Source: Phycicoccus sp. HDW14 (GTDB lineage: Bacteria > Actinomycetota > Actinomycetes > Actinomycetales > Dermatophilaceae). From it: 64,000 bases of DNA. A model generated the notes under the pieces. It saw only the letters and a program-made list of their open reading frames with translations. It was not told the DNA's origin and did no database searches. Position numbers and translations under genes: made by a program. This document shows, piece by piece, positions 9,500-19,027 of this stretch (within the stretch, counting starts at the first letter, position 1; every line of letters starts with the position of its first letter). The stretch covers positions 1,612,001 to 1,676,000 of the forward strand of contig NZ_CP049935.1 of the NCBI RefSeq assembly GCF_011383005.1, given 5' to 3'.

Positions 9500-9690
9500 G
9501 CGACTGGCAGGTCTTCGGACTCGTGGGCCCGGCTGGCGCCGCCTACTGCCCGTCGCTTCCCAGGTGCTTCGCGCACCCAGTGCTTCCTGACGGGGGTCGT
9601 TCCCACTCACCGCTGCGGGGCAGTCCCGGAGTTCCACCGGGTTCCCTCTTGCCCCTCTCACCACCCGGGGGCGGCTCGAGGACCAGCTGC
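9500..9690 (-). promoter_or_regulatory. Cobalamin (B12) riboswitch upstream of nrdAB
   Basis: The minus strand carries the conserved core in order: AAGAGGGAACCCGGTGGAA, CTCCGGGACTGCCCCGCAGC, GTGAGTGGGAACG, GTCAGGAAGCACTGG, CTGGGAAGCGACGGGCAG and the B12 box GAGTCCGAAGACCTGCC (9507-9523). Adenosylcobalamin binding should reduce nrdAB expression, as described for the class Ia nrd operon of Streptomyces. The 163 nt between the riboswitch and nrdA contain the expression platform. GC-rich hairpins are present but no clear U-tract, so whether control is transcriptional or translational cannot be told. Exact ends are approximate. Confidence 0.92.
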
Positions 9691-9695
9691 GAGAG

Positions 9696-9743
9696 ACACC
9701 ATATGTGGGGGCGCCGACGGCATCCGGGACCCACATGTCGTGG
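9696..9743 (-). promoter_or_regulatory. Paired NrdR boxes over the nrdAB promoter
   Basis: Box 1 at 9696-9711 (plus strand ACACCATATGTGGGGG) and box 2 at 9728-9743 (GACCCACATGTCGTGG) both keep the core C..A.AT.T.G of the NrdR consensus. Their centres are 32 bp apart, the three-helical-turn spacing typical of NrdR pairs. A TATGGT hexamer on the minus strand (9698-9703) inside box 1 is a plausible -10, placing the transcript start just before the riboswitch. NrdR (zinc finger/ATP-cone repressor) is not encoded in the window. Confidence 0.7.
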
Positions 9744-9838
9744 CGTGTCGCTCTCCGCGCCCCTCCGGTCCCGGCGATCTGCGCCCCTCCCCCGCGACCG
9801 CACCCGGACCCGCGCACATCGCACGGACGCCGGCTCTG

Positions 9839-10429
9839 TCAGGCGGCGGGTGGGGCCCAGCGCGGGTCGCGGCCGGCGAGCGCCAGCACGCGCTCGAACG
9901 CGGTCGCGCCGTCCGGCACGGCCAGCGCCGCGCCGAACATCCCCTCCCGCTGGGCGGCGGCCTGCTCGGGGTCCTCCGGGGGCGTGACGATCGGCAGCAC
10001 CGCCTCGGCCTCGGCGTCCGACGGCTCGTAGGCCCGGCCCGTGGCCGCGGCGAGGTCCCAGCCGTGGAGCAGGACCTCGTCGAGGGCGATGACCCCGCAC
10101 ACCTCCCCCGGCAGCTCGACCCCGCCGGCGCGCGTCATCCCCGTCCACGCCTCGGGTGCCGTCCACGCCGCCCCCAGCTCGTCCAGCCGAGCGACCAGCT
10201 CGTTGCGCCAGCCGTCGGGCAGCGGGCCCTCGACCGGCGCCGGCGGGGTACCTGTCGTCGGCCCGTCGACCTTCCCCGCCGCGTCGCGGAAGGCCACGGT
10301 CAGGCCGAGCAGGTGGTGCAGCAGGCCGGTGACGTCGGGACCCATCGGGGTCGGCGCGGCGAGCTGCTCCTCACGGACGTGCGGCAGCAGGGCGCCCACC
10401 CGCGTGGTGGCGGGACGGAGGTCGATCAC
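9839..10429 (-). CDS. TIGR03086/DinB-like metal-binding family protein
   Basis: A 196-residue protein of the mycothiol-dependent maleylpyruvate isomerase N-terminal/DinB four-helix type. Signs are LLHHLLGLTVAFRDAAGK near the N-terminus, DGWRNELVARLDELGAAW in the middle and LDEVLLHGWDLAAATG, whose His-Trp-Asp is the usual metal/thiol-site signature. Members may use mycothiol as thiol cofactor, but the substrate is unknown. The GTG start has a GAGGAG ribosome-binding site 6 nt away. It lies between hisD and the nrd promoter region, 82 nt downstream of hisD. Confidence 0.8.
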   Translation of the reverse strand: MIDLRPATTRVGALLPHVREEQLAAPTPMGPDVTGLLHHLLGLTVAFRDAAGKVDGPTTGTPPAPVEGPLPDGWRNELVARLDELGAAWTAPEAWTGMTRAGGVELPGEVCGVIALDEVLLHGWDLAAATGRAYEPSDAEAEAVLPIVTPPEDPEQAAAQREGMFGAALAVPDGATAFERVLALAGRDPRWAPPAA

Positions 10430-10511
10430 GGCGTGCTCCTCGGGTCGTCGAGGGCGGGCCGGTCGACCCGCTCCGTCAGGTCCGACCGGGGAACGGCGCC
10501 GAACTCATCGG

Positions 10512-11861
10512 TCAGGCGCCCGGCTCGACCTCGGGGACGCGGGCCAGGACGGCCTCACCGTGCCCGGGCAGGTCCTCGGCCCGGGCGAGCGTCACCACGT
10601 GCCCGCCGACCTCGCGCAGCGCGACCTCGTCGTACTCGACGACGTGGATGCCGCGGAGGAAGGACTGCACCGACAGGCCGCTGCTGTGGCAGGCGCAGCC
10701 ACCGGTGGGCAGCACGTGGTTGGAGCCGGCGCAGTAGTCGCCGAGGCTGACCGGCGCCCAGGTGCCGACGAACACCGCGCCGGCGTTGCGGACCCGGGCC
10801 GCGACCCCGGCGGCGTCGACGGTGTGGATCTCGAGGTGCTCGGCGGCGTAGGCGTTGACGACGTCGAGCCCGACCTCGAGGTCGTCGACGAGCACGACGG
10901 CCGACTGCTGCCCGGCGAGCGCGGTGGCCACCCGCTCGGTGTGCTTGGTCGCCGCCACGCGACGGACCAGCGCCGACTCGACCGCCTCCGCGAGCTCGAC
11001 GCTGTCGGTGACGAGCACGGCCGCGGCCAGCGGGTCGTGCTCGGCCTGGGACACGAGGTCGGCGGCGACGTGCTCGGCGTCGGCGGCGGCGTCCGCCAGG
11101 ACGGCGATCTCGGTGGGGCCGGCCTCGGAGTCGATGCCGATGATGCCCTTGAGCAGGCGCTTGGCCGCGGCGACGTAGATGTTGCCGGGGCCCGTGACCA
11201 GGGCCACCGGCTCGCAGGTCTCCTCCCCCTCGTCGAACCCGTACGCGAACGCGGCGACGGCCTGCGCCCCGCCCATCGCGTAGACCTCGTCGACGCCGAG
11301 CAGGTGGCACGCGGCGAGGATGGTCGGGTGCGGCCAGCCGTCGTGGTCGCGCTGGGGCGGGCTCGCGACGGCCAGGCTCGGCACGCCGGCGAGCTGGGCC
11401 GGCACGACGTTCATCACGACGCTGCTCGGGTAGACCGCGAGGCCCCCGGGCACGTAGAGGCCGACCCGGTCGACGGGCACCCAGCGCTCGGTGACCGTGC
11501 CGCCGTCGGCGACCCGGGTCGTCGTGTCGGTGCGACGCTGGTCGGCGTGCACGAGCCGGGCACGGCGGATCGACTCCTCGAGGGCGGCGCGCACGGCCGG
11601 GTCGAGGGTGTCGACGGCGGCGGCGAGGACGGAGGCCGGGACGCGCAGCGACGCGGGCCGCACGCCGTCGAAGCGCCAGGCGGCGTCGAGGAGGGCGGCG
11701 GAGCCCCGGTCGCGGACGTCCTCGACGATGGGCCGCACGGTGCCGAGGGCGGCCTCGACGTCGAACTCGGCCCGGGGCAGGGCGGCCCGCAGCTCGCGCA
11801 GACCGGGCCGGCGGCCGCGCAGGTCGAGCCGGGGGATGACGCGGGTCGGGCTCTCGGACAT
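10512..11861 (-). CDS. hisD: Histidinol dehydrogenase
   Basis: Zinc- and NAD-dependent enzyme that oxidises histidinol to histidine in two steps. The 449-residue product shows [51 protein letters not shown], the metal/catalytic [10 protein letters not shown] and AEHLEIHT, and [19 protein letters not shown] box 7 nt before ATG 11861 implies a leaderless transcript. In most Actinobacteria hisD directly precedes hisC; here about 4.7 kb containing nrdAB and a TIGR03086-type gene lie between them. Confidence 0.96.
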   Translation of the reverse strand: MSESPTRVIPRLDLRGRRPGLRELRAALPRAEFDVEAALGTVRPIVEDVRDRGSAALLDAAWRFDGVRPASLRVPASVLAAAVDTLDPAVRAALEESIRRARLVHADQRRTDTTTRVADGGTVTERWVPVDRVGLYVPGGLAVYPSSVVMNVVPAQLAGVPSLAVASPPQRDHDGWPHPTILAACHLLGVDEVYAMGGAQAVAAFAYGFDEGEETCEPVALVTGPGNIYVAAAKRLLKGIIGIDSEAGPTEIAVLADAAADAEHVAADLVSQAEHDPLAAAVLVTDSVELAEAVESALVRRVAATKHTERVATALAGQQSAVVLVDDLEVGLDVVNAYAAEHLEIHTVDAAGVAARVRNAGAVFVGTWAPVSLGDYCAGSNHVLPTGGCACHSSGLSVQSFLRGIHVVEYDEVALREVGGHVVTLARAEDLPGHGEAVLARVPEVEPGA

Positions 11862-11868
11862 GCCCGCC

Positions 11869-11874
11869 AGTCTA
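11869..11874 (-). promoter_or_regulatory. -10 box of leaderless hisD promoter
   Basis: TAGACT on the minus strand, then GGCGGGC (7 nt), then ATG. No Shine-Dalgarno is available. The hexamer and spacing are identical to those of hisC. Confidence 0.65.
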
Positions 11875-11920
11875 GGTTTCGGTCCCGACCCGCCGTCGCC
11901 GGGTGTCGACGGCCGAACGC

Positions 11921-14909
11921 TCAGCCGTCGAAGAACTCGGCCTCGAAGGCGCCGCGGGCCCGGCGCGCCACCCGGCGGTACCGCTCCCCGAGGGCCTCAG
12001 CGGTGTGCGTGTCCATGCCGAGGATGCGCGACACCCCGTCGGCGTCGCGGTCGGAGGACGGCACGGCCTCTACCCCCTTGCCACGGAACAGGACCCCGGC
12101 GTTGCGCATCGTCGACGCGAGCCGCCACGACGCCGACAGCGCCGCCGCGTGCTCGGCCTCGATGAGCCCGAGCTCCTCGGCGGCCGCGAGGCCACCGAGG
12201 GTCGACGGTGTGCGCAGGGCGGCGTGCTCGCCCGCGTGGCAGAGCTGGAGCAGCTGGACGACCCACTCGACGTCGGAGAGCCCGCCGTGCCCGAGCTTGA
12301 AGTGGGTCTTGCGGTCGGCGCCGCGCGGCAGCCGTTCGGACTCCATCCGCGCCTTGAGCGTGCGGATCTCGCGGACCTGGCCCGCGGTCAGGCCACCCGG
12401 GGGCCAGCGCAGGGGCGCCACGAGCTCGACGAACTCCTCGGCGAGCCCGGCGTCCCCGGCGACCGGCGTGGCCCGCAGCAGCGCCTGGGCCTCCCAGACG
12501 AGCGACCAGCGCGCGTAGTACTCCCGGTAGGAGGCCAGCGAACGCACGAGCGGGCCGTTCTTGCCCTCCGGGCGCAGCGAGGCGTCGACGTCGAGCACGG
12601 GGTCGGGCCCGTTGCGCCCGAGCAGCCCGATGAGCCGCTTGACCACCTCGAGCGCCTGGCCCTGTGCCGCGGCCTCGTCGACCCCGGGCACCGGGTCGTG
12701 GACGAACATGACGTCGGCGTCGGAGCCGTACCCCTGCTCGCCGCCCCCGAGCCGGCCCATGCCCACGACGAGCAGGCGGGTCAGCGGCTCGTCGTCGCCG
12801 GCGACCTCGCGCAGGCAGACCTCGAGGGTCACCTCGAGCAGGGCCGCGGTGAGGTCGGTCATCGCCTCGCCCAGCCCGCCGAGCGTCACCAGCCCCTGGA
12901 GGTCGGCGACGGCGATGCGGAACAGCTCGGAGCGGCGGATGGTGCGCGCCGCCAGCACGGCCGACTCGGCGTCGTCCTTGCGCCCCGCCGCCGAACGCAT
13001 GCGGCGCAGCACGTCCTCGCGCGAGCGCGGCGTCATCGTGCCCGGGTCGCCGAGGAACTGGACGCACTCGGGCGCCTGCTCGAGCAGCGCCGCCGCGTAC
13101 CGGCTGCGGGCGAGGGTGTGCGCCAACCGTTCTGCGGCCGAGCCCTCGTCCCGCAGCAGCCGCAGGTACCAGTGCGTCGAGCCCAGCTCGTCGCTGATCT
13201 TCCGGAACGCGAGCAGGCCGGCGTCGGGGTCGGCCTCGTCGGCGAACCACCCGAGCATCACGGGCAGCAGCTGGCGCTGGATGGACGAGCGCCGGCTCAC
13301 GCCACCGGTCAGCGCCTCGAGGTGGCGCAGCGCGCCGGCGGGGTCGCGGAAACCCAACGCGGACAACCGTTCCCGAGCGGCCTCCGGGGTGAGGCGGACG
13401 TCCTGGTCGGACAGCCGGGCCACCGCCGAGAGCAGCGGCCGGTAGAAGATGCGCTCGTGCAGCCGGCGGACCTCGCGGCGCCGGGCGCGCCACTGCTCCT
13501 GCACGGCGGCGGCCGACGACGACCGGAGCCCGAGCGAGCGACCGAGCCGGCGCAGGTCGTCCTCGCCGGTGGGCATGAGGTGCGTGCGGCGCAGCCGGTG
13601 CAGCTGGATGCGGTGCTCGAGCGCCCGCAGGTACCGGTACGCGGCACCGAGCGTGGCGGCGTCCTCGCGTCCGATGTACCCGCCGGCCGAGAGCGCCTCG
13701 AGCCCCTCGAGGGTCGTCGCGGTGCGCAGCGACTCGTCGGCCCGGCCGTGGACGAGCTGGAGCAGCTGCACCGAGAACTCGACGTCGCGCAGCCCCCGGC
13801 CCCGAGCTTGATCTGGCGCTCGGCCTCGGCCTTGGGGATGTGCTCCTCGACGCGCCGGCGCATCGCCTGCACGTCGTCGACGAAGTTCTCGCGGGTCGAG
13901 GCCTGCCAGACCATCGGCTGCACGGCGTCGCAGTAGGCCCGTCCGACCTCGGTGTCGCCCGCGACCGGGCGGGCCTTGAGCAGCGCCTGGAACTCCCACG
14001 TCTTGGCCCACCGCTCGTAGTACGCGCGGTGGCTGGCGACGGTGCGCACGAGCGGCCCGTTCTTGCCCTCCGGGCGCAGCGCCGGGTCGACCTGCCACAG
14101 CGACCCCGCCCCCGTGGACGCCGAGCACAGCCGCATCAGCCGGGTCGCGAGGTCGGTGGCCACGGCCGTCGACTCCTCCTCCGCGACCCCCTCGGCCGGC
14201 TCGGCGACGAAGATGACGTCGACGTCGGAGATGTAGTTCAGCTCCCGCCCACCGGTCTTGCCCATCGCGACGACGGCCAGCCGCGTGCGGGCGGCCTCCT
14301 CCCCCACGTCCTCGCGCGCGATGCGCAGCGCCGCCTCGAGCGCGGCGGCCGCGAGGTCGGCCAGCGCCGCGGCAGCCGCGGGCAGCGCCTCGAGCGGGTC
14401 CTCGGCGGTCGTGTCGAGCGCGGCGATGCCGAGCAGCTGCTCGCGGTAGCCGACGCGCAGGGCGTCGGCCGGCGTCTGCGTCCCCGGCGACGTCACGGCC
14501 GCCACGAGCCGCTCGACCCGCTCGGACGCCGCGACCGGCCGGGCCTCGGTGACGGCGGTCCAGTGCTCGGGGTGGGCCACGAGGTGGTCGCCGAGCGCGG
14601 AGGAGGCGCCGAGCACCGCGAGCAGCCGGCGCCGGGCGGTCGAGTCGTCGCGCAGGGCCGTGACGACCGCGTCGCGCAGCCCCGGCACGGCCGCGGCCGA
14701 CTCCATGAACCGGACGAGCCCGAGCAGCGCGCCGTCGGGGTCGGCGGCCCGGGACAGCCCCTCGCTCAGCCCCCGGCGTCGATCCGGTCGCGGGTGCCCG
14801 CGATGTCGCCGAGGACCGGGTCGTCGAGCAGCGCGTTGGCCCGGCGCGGGTCGGTGAACCCGAGCCGGGCGATCCCCGCGGGGACGGACTCGGGGGCGCG
14901 TGAGCTCAC
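11921..14909 (-). pseudogene. glnE: Glutamine synthetase adenylyltransferase/adenylyl-removase, two frameshifts as given
   Basis: GlnE adds AMP to and removes AMP from glutamine synthetase in response to nitrogen state. Two nucleotidyltransferase domains are visible, with VVAMGKTGGRELNYISDVDV in the N-terminal half and VVGMGRLGGGEQGYGSDADV in the C-terminal half. Repaired, the gene runs from GTG 14909 to the stop at 11921, about 996 residues, normal for the family. As given, it is broken twice by one missing base in a G run on the coding strand: at 14770-14774 (RIDAGG then stop, where GGLSEGLSRAADPDG is expected) and at 13793-13797 (IKLGAGG, then shift, where GLRDVEFSVQLLQL is expected). It starts 11 nt after glnA2. 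Confidence 0.9.
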
Positions 14910-14919
14910 CGGCGCACCG

Positions 14920-16257
14920 TCACAGCGAGGGCAGGTAGCGCTCGAGCTCGAAGGCGGTGACCTGGTTGCGGTAGTCGGCCCACTCGGCGCGCTTGTTGCG
15001 CAGGAAGAAGTCGAAGGTGTGCTCGCCCAGGGTCTCGGCGACGAGCTCGCTGGACTCCATCACCTCGATGGCCTCGGACAGGCTCGCCGGCAACGGCCGG
15101 ATGCCCATCGCGCGGCGCTCGCCGTCGGTGAGGCTCCACACGTCGTCCTCGGTCTCGGGCGGGAGGTCGTAGCCCTCCTCGATGCCCTTGAGCCCGGCGG
15201 CGAGCAGCACGGCGAAGGTCAGGTACGGGTTGCAGGCGGTGTCGATGCTGCGCACCTCGACCCGCGTGCTCTGGCCCTTGTCGGGCTTGTACATCGGCAC
15301 CCGGACCAGGGCCGAGCGGTTGTTGTGCCCCCACGTGAGGTGGGCCGGTGCCTCTCCCCCGCCCCAGAGCCGCTTGTAGCTGTTGACCCACTGGTTGGTG
15401 ACCGCGGCGGTCTCGGCGCCGTGGCGCAGCAGGCCGGCGATGAACTGCCGGCCGACCTTCGAGAGCTGGTAGGGCGCGCCGGGCTCGTGGAAGGCGTTGG
15501 TGTCGCCCTCGAAGAGCGACATGTGGGTGTGCATGCCCGAGCCCGGGTGCTCGGCGAACACCTTCGGCATGAACGTCGCGTAGATGCCCTGCTCGAGCGC
15601 GACCTCCTTGACGACGGTCCGGAAGGTCATGATGTTGTCGGCCGTCGTCAGGGCGTCGGCGTAGCGCAGGTCGATCTCGTTCTGCCCCGGGCCGCCCTCG
15701 TGGTGGCTGAACTCGACCGAGATGCCCATCGTCTCGAGCATCGTGATGGCCGCGCGGCGGAAGTCGGCGCTGCTGCCGTGCGGCGTGTGGTCGAAGTACC
15801 CCGAGGTGTCGATCGGCTCGGGGGTCTCGCCGCGGCGCCAGCCCTGCTCGAGGAGGTAGAACTCGATCTCGGGGTGGGTGTAGAAGGTGAAGCCCATGTC
15901 GGCGGCCTTCGACAGCGCGCGCTGCAGCACGTGGCGCGGGTCGGCCATGCTCGGGGTGCCGTCCGGAAGGGTGATGTCGCAGAACATCCGGGCCGTGCCG
16001 TTGGTGTCACCGCGCCAGGGCAGCACCTGGAAGGTCGAGGGGTCGGGCTTGGCGAGCATGTCGGCCTCGTAGACCCGGACGAACCCCTCGATCGCCGACC
16101 CGTCGAACCCGATGCCCTCGGCGAACGCCCCCTCGAGCTCGGCCGGCGCGATGGCCACCGACTTCAGCGTGCCGAGGACGTCGGTGAACCAGAGCCGGAC
16201 GAACCGGATGTCGCGCTCTTCGATGGTGCGGAGGACGAACTCCTGCTGACGGTCCAT
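14920..16257 (-). CDS. glnA: Glutamine synthetase, GlnA2 type
   Basis: ATP-dependent ligation of ammonia to glutamate. From ATG 16257 the protein is 445 residues beginning MDRQQEFVLRTIEERDIRF; an AGGA sequence 8 nt upstream favours this ATG over the one at 16266. Family motifs include GIGFDGSAIEGFV, HPEIEFYLLEQ, VEFSHHEGGPGQNEIDLRY, GSGMHTHMSLFEGD and RVEVRSIDTACNPYLTFAV. The Tyr in EEGYDLPPETED corresponds to the adenylylation site of E. coli enzyme. The partner glnE follows after 11 nt. Similarity to the mycobacterial glnA2-glnE pair suggests a secondary, glnA2-type enzyme. Confidence 0.9.
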   Translation of the reverse strand: MDRQQEFVLRTIEERDIRFVRLWFTDVLGTLKSVAIAPAELEGAFAEGIGFDGSAIEGFVRVYEADMLAKPDPSTFQVLPWRGDTNGTARMFCDITLPDGTPSMADPRHVLQRALSKAADMGFTFYTHPEIEFYLLEQGWRRGETPEPIDTSGYFDHTPHGSSADFRRAAITMLETMGISVEFSHHEGGPGQNEIDLRYADALTTADNIMTFRTVVKEVALEQGIYATFMPKVFAEHPGSGMHTHMSLFEGDTNAFHEPGAPYQLSKVGRQFIAGLLRHGAETAAVTNQWVNSYKRLWGGGEAPAHLTWGHNNRSALVRVPMYKPDKGQSTRVEVRSIDTACNPYLTFAVLLAAGLKGIEEGYDLPPETEDDVWSLTDGERRAMGIRPLPASLSEAIEVMESSELVAETLGEHTFDFFLRNKRAEWADYRNQVTAFELERYLPSL

Positions 16258-16300
16258 GCACGGCATCCTGCCGCATCCGTGTGTCGCGCGCGTGACGCGC

Positions 16301-16346
16301 CGACGGGCGGCGGGCCGGAGGTGATCCTCCGACCCACCGCCCGTCG
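16301..16346 (-). terminator. Terminator hairpin after the M6 protease gene
   Basis: CGACGGGCGG (16301-16310) is the exact complement of CCGCCCGTCG (16337-16346). An inner CGGAGG/CCTCCG pair extends the stem. It begins 24 nt after the protease stop codon and precedes glnA on the same strand. Confidence 0.65.
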
Positions 16347-16369
16347 AGGGTGGTGCTGGTCCTCCCGCG

Positions 16370-18808
16370 TTACGGGGTGACCAGGCGGGTGTCGAAGCGG
16401 ACGCGCACCGAGGTGCCGTTCTCCGACAGGACCCGGATCTTCGTCCCGCTGCCCGCGACGGTCACGCCGCCGGTGGGCTGGTCGGTCTTGAAGTACCGGG
16501 CGGGGTTGCTGTCGTCGAACAGCGGCTGGGCGTCCTGACCGCGGACGTAGCTCGCCCGGCCGGTCGTCGCGCTGTGCAGTGTGAACGAGTCGGCCTTCTG
16601 CAGCCCGAACGTGGCGTCGTACATCTGGATGCGCGGCCGCCAGGGCTGCCCGTCCAGGTTGTAGATCGTCCGCGGGTGGGCGTCGATCGGCAGCACGAGA
16701 CCCTCACCGGGGTGCTGGCTCGTGTTGTTGTCCGACTGGGAGGTGTCCCAGAGCGAGATGAGCAGGCCGTCCTGGTACGGGAAGTGCTCGACGAAGTCCG
16801 GCTTGTTCGGGAACCCGAAGTTGTACGGGCCGGTCTTCAGGTACTTGTCGAACTTCACGTACTCGCGGTTGCTCGCGATGTAGTACCACGGGTAGCTCGC
16901 AGAGGACGCGGCACCGACGGCGGTGAAGCCGTCGAGCGTCCAGCCGTTGGCCCCGGACTCCGCGCCGTCCTCGAGGAGGACGGTGCTGCCGTTGGTGACC
17001 TTGATGGCGTCGACGAAGATGCCGGACGGGCGGTCGGGGTTCTGCCCCTGGGCCGCACCGTCGGTGGCGTAGCGGACCTGCAGCTTGACCGTCTTGCCGG
17101 CGTAGGCCGACAGGTCGAACGTCGCCGGGGTCCACGCGGCCTGGTCGCCGTCGATGGCGTTGCCCTCCGCGGCCTTCGTGATCGAGCCGGGGATGGCCTT
17201 GAAGCCGGTCCCGTCGTCGACCTCGACGAACGCGTAGTCACAGGCGTCCGGTCCGCAGTCCTCGATGTTCCAGCGAGCCTGGAACGACAGGGTCGTCGTC
17301 CCGGCCGGCACGGCCACCGAGCGGCCCATGGTGGCGGTGTAGTCGTCACCGGCACCCGAGTACCACTGCTTGGCGCCCGCGAACGGGGCCCCGAGCTCGG
17401 TGTCGACCTGCTTCTCCGGCAGCACCACGACGGCGGCCTGCGGCTTCTTCGAGTTGTACTCGTGCGGACCCATGTCGAGCACGCGGTTCTGCCCGGGGGC
17501 GATCACCTCGTAGTCGAGCCAGCCGAGCTGCAGCTTGTCCCAGGCGGACAGGTCAGCGGCCCGCGAGCCGATGGCGTTGTCACCGGGGGCGGAGACACGG
17601 CTCTGGGCCATGATGTTCCACCAGTTGACCGGGTTCTCGTTCGCCGACGACGGGCCCGAGGTGTCGTAGTGGTCCGGCAGGCCGAGGTCGTGGCCGAACT
17701 CGTGCGCGATGACCGAGAGACCACCGTTCTCGGGCTGGACGGTGTAGTCCGCGGCCCAGATCGAGCTCGTGCCGATCTGCGTGCCACCGAGGGCCGGGTA
17801 CGGCGCCGCCTGGTTGGGCGTCTGGAAGGCGCGCCAGCGGTGCGACCAGATGGCGTCCTCGCCCTGGTACGGGTCACCGTCGGCCTGGTCGCCACCCGCG
17901 TGGATGATCTGCAGGTGGTCGATGTAGCCGTCGGGCTCGTTGAAGTTGCCGTCGCCGTCCTTGTCGTACCGGTCCCAGACGTCGTACTTCTTCAGCGTGG
18001 CGTTGATCTGCGCGTCGGTCTGCCCGGCGGCCTTCTGCTGGGCCACCCACGCGGCCATGCCGTCGCTGATGAGGTTCCAGGTGTTGCTGCACACGTTGCT
18101 CGCGCAGGGGTACCCGTCGCTGCGGCCGTAGCGCGCCTCGTTGTACTTCACCCGCACCGGCTCGGTGACCAGGCCGGAGACCGAGTAGCGGCCCGAGGAC
18201 TGACGCTCGTAGTACTGGCGCATCGACTCGGTGCCCGTGACGGCACCGTTGCCGAAGTACAGGTCGTTGTAGTACGCCCGGTTGTACTTCGGGTTCCAGT
18301 CCGTGCTGTTGTCGACGGCACGGTTCGGCTCGGGGATCTGGTTGAACGCCGGGCCGTCGAAGCGGGTCGGGCCGGGGGTGTCCGGGTCGGTGTCCTGGTC
18401 CGGGTAGTTCGGGTGGCGCTCGTTGCCGAAGTCGACGAGGAGCACGAAGAGCTTGTCGGTGCTCTCCCGCGCCAGCTCGACGTACTGGTCCTTCTTCTTC
18501 GCCTTCTGTGCCGACCGGCCGTTCTTGGCGGCGGTGGCGGCGGACTCGGTCTGGCCGACCTTGACCACCGTGCTGCCGTTGACCTGCTGCGGCTTCGCCG
18601 TCCCCTGGAGCACCGAGGAGACGGCCTGCTCACGCAGGTCCGCCCTCTTGTCGGCGATCGGGTCGGGGAGGGAGTCGGACGGGGCGACCGTCGACACATC
18701 CCCGGACGGCGCGGATGGTGGGCTCGCGGCGAGCCCGGGGCCGGCGTATGCCGTCCCGAGCCCGGACGCCAGGGCTACGCTCAACAGCCCTACTGCGGTC
18801 TTACGCAC
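16370..18808 (-). CDS. Secreted M6-family (immune inhibitor A-like) metalloprotease
   Basis: An 812-residue protein with a signal peptide (MRKTAVGLLSVALASGLG, Ala-X-Ala near residue 22), a propeptide of about 90 residues, and an M6 catalytic domain. The zinc motif is LSVIAHEFGHDLGLPDHYDT (HExxHxxGxxD type). An immune-inhibitor-A C-terminal region follows, with Trp-rich beta-sandwich repeats such as FVDAIKVTNGSTVLLEDGAE. A KDGDGNFNEPDG segment looks like a calcium-binding loop. The GTG start has an AGGAGG ribosome-binding site 5 nt away. It is expected to degrade extracellular proteins. It is monocistronic: divergent from panB, with its own terminator. Confidence 0.9.
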   Translation of the reverse strand: MRKTAVGLLSVALASGLGTAYAGPGLAASPPSAPSGDVSTVAPSDSLPDPIADKRADLREQAVSSVLQGTAKPQQVNGSTVVKVGQTESAATAAKNGRSAQKAKKKDQYVELARESTDKLFVLLVDFGNERHPNYPDQDTDPDTPGPTRFDGPAFNQIPEPNRAVDNSTDWNPKYNRAYYNDLYFGNGAVTGTESMRQYYERQSSGRYSVSGLVTEPVRVKYNEARYGRSDGYPCASNVCSNTWNLISDGMAAWVAQQKAAGQTDAQINATLKKYDVWDRYDKDGDGNFNEPDGYIDHLQIIHAGGDQADGDPYQGEDAIWSHRWRAFQTPNQAAPYPALGGTQIGTSSIWAADYTVQPENGGLSVIAHEFGHDLGLPDHYDTSGPSSANENPVNWWNIMAQSRVSAPGDNAIGSRAADLSAWDKLQLGWLDYEVIAPGQNRVLDMGPHEYNSKKPQAAVVVLPEKQVDTELGAPFAGAKQWYSGAGDDYTATMGRSVAVPAGTTTLSFQARWNIEDCGPDACDYAFVEVDDGTGFKAIPGSITKAAEGNAIDGDQAAWTPATFDLSAYAGKTVKLQVRYATDGAAQGQNPDRPSGIFVDAIKVTNGSTVLLEDGAESGANGWTLDGFTAVGAASSASYPWYYIASNREYVKFDKYLKTGPYNFGFPNKPDFVEHFPYQDGLLISLWDTSQSDNNTSQHPGEGLVLPIDAHPRTIYNLDGQPWRPRIQMYDATFGLQKADSFTLHSATTGRASYVRGQDAQPLFDDSNPARYFKTDQPTGGVTVAGSGTKIRVLSENGTSVRVRFDTRLVTP

Positions 18809-18878
18809 GTGGTCCTCCTGCGGTGTGGTGTGTGGGACCGTGCAACCCCTGCGAGTAGCCGGGCAGCACTGTCACGGG

Positions 18879-18884
18879 ACCCTA
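18879..18884 (-). promoter_or_regulatory. Candidate -10 box for the M6 protease gene
   Basis: TAGGGT on the minus strand, giving a leader of roughly 64 nt with a normal ribosome-binding site. The wider 18809-19027 gap between the divergent genes also holds a 10-bp palindrome ACCTTAAGGT (18915-18924) in a locally AT-richer patch, a possible operator. Otherwise I see nothing in it. Confidence 0.35.
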
Positions 18885-19014
18885 GACCGCTGTGGACCGG
18901 ATGACGAGACACCGACCTTAAGGTTTTGGTCAAGTTCCGAGGGTGCGGTACAAGTCGGGCCCGTCACCCTCCGAGGACGCCCGGTGCCCTCCGAGCGCCC
19001 GGGCGCCGCGGGCC

Positions 19015-19020
19015 TACGAT
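19015..19020 (+). promoter_or_regulatory. -10 box of leaderless panB promoter
   Basis: TACGAT, then CGTCGCC (7 nt), then the ATG of panB at 19028. No ribosome-binding site is present. Confidence 0.55.
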
Positions 19021-19027
19021 CGTCGCC

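Noticed and set aside
10456..10473. GCGGG/CCCGC hairpin as hisD terminator
   Set aside because: Stem of 5 bp is too short to separate from background in such GC-rich DNA.
13793..14774. Programmed frameshifting in glnE
   Set aside because: No slippery heptamer with a following pseudoknot is evident, and the same defect recurs in unrelated genes, pointing to sequence error.
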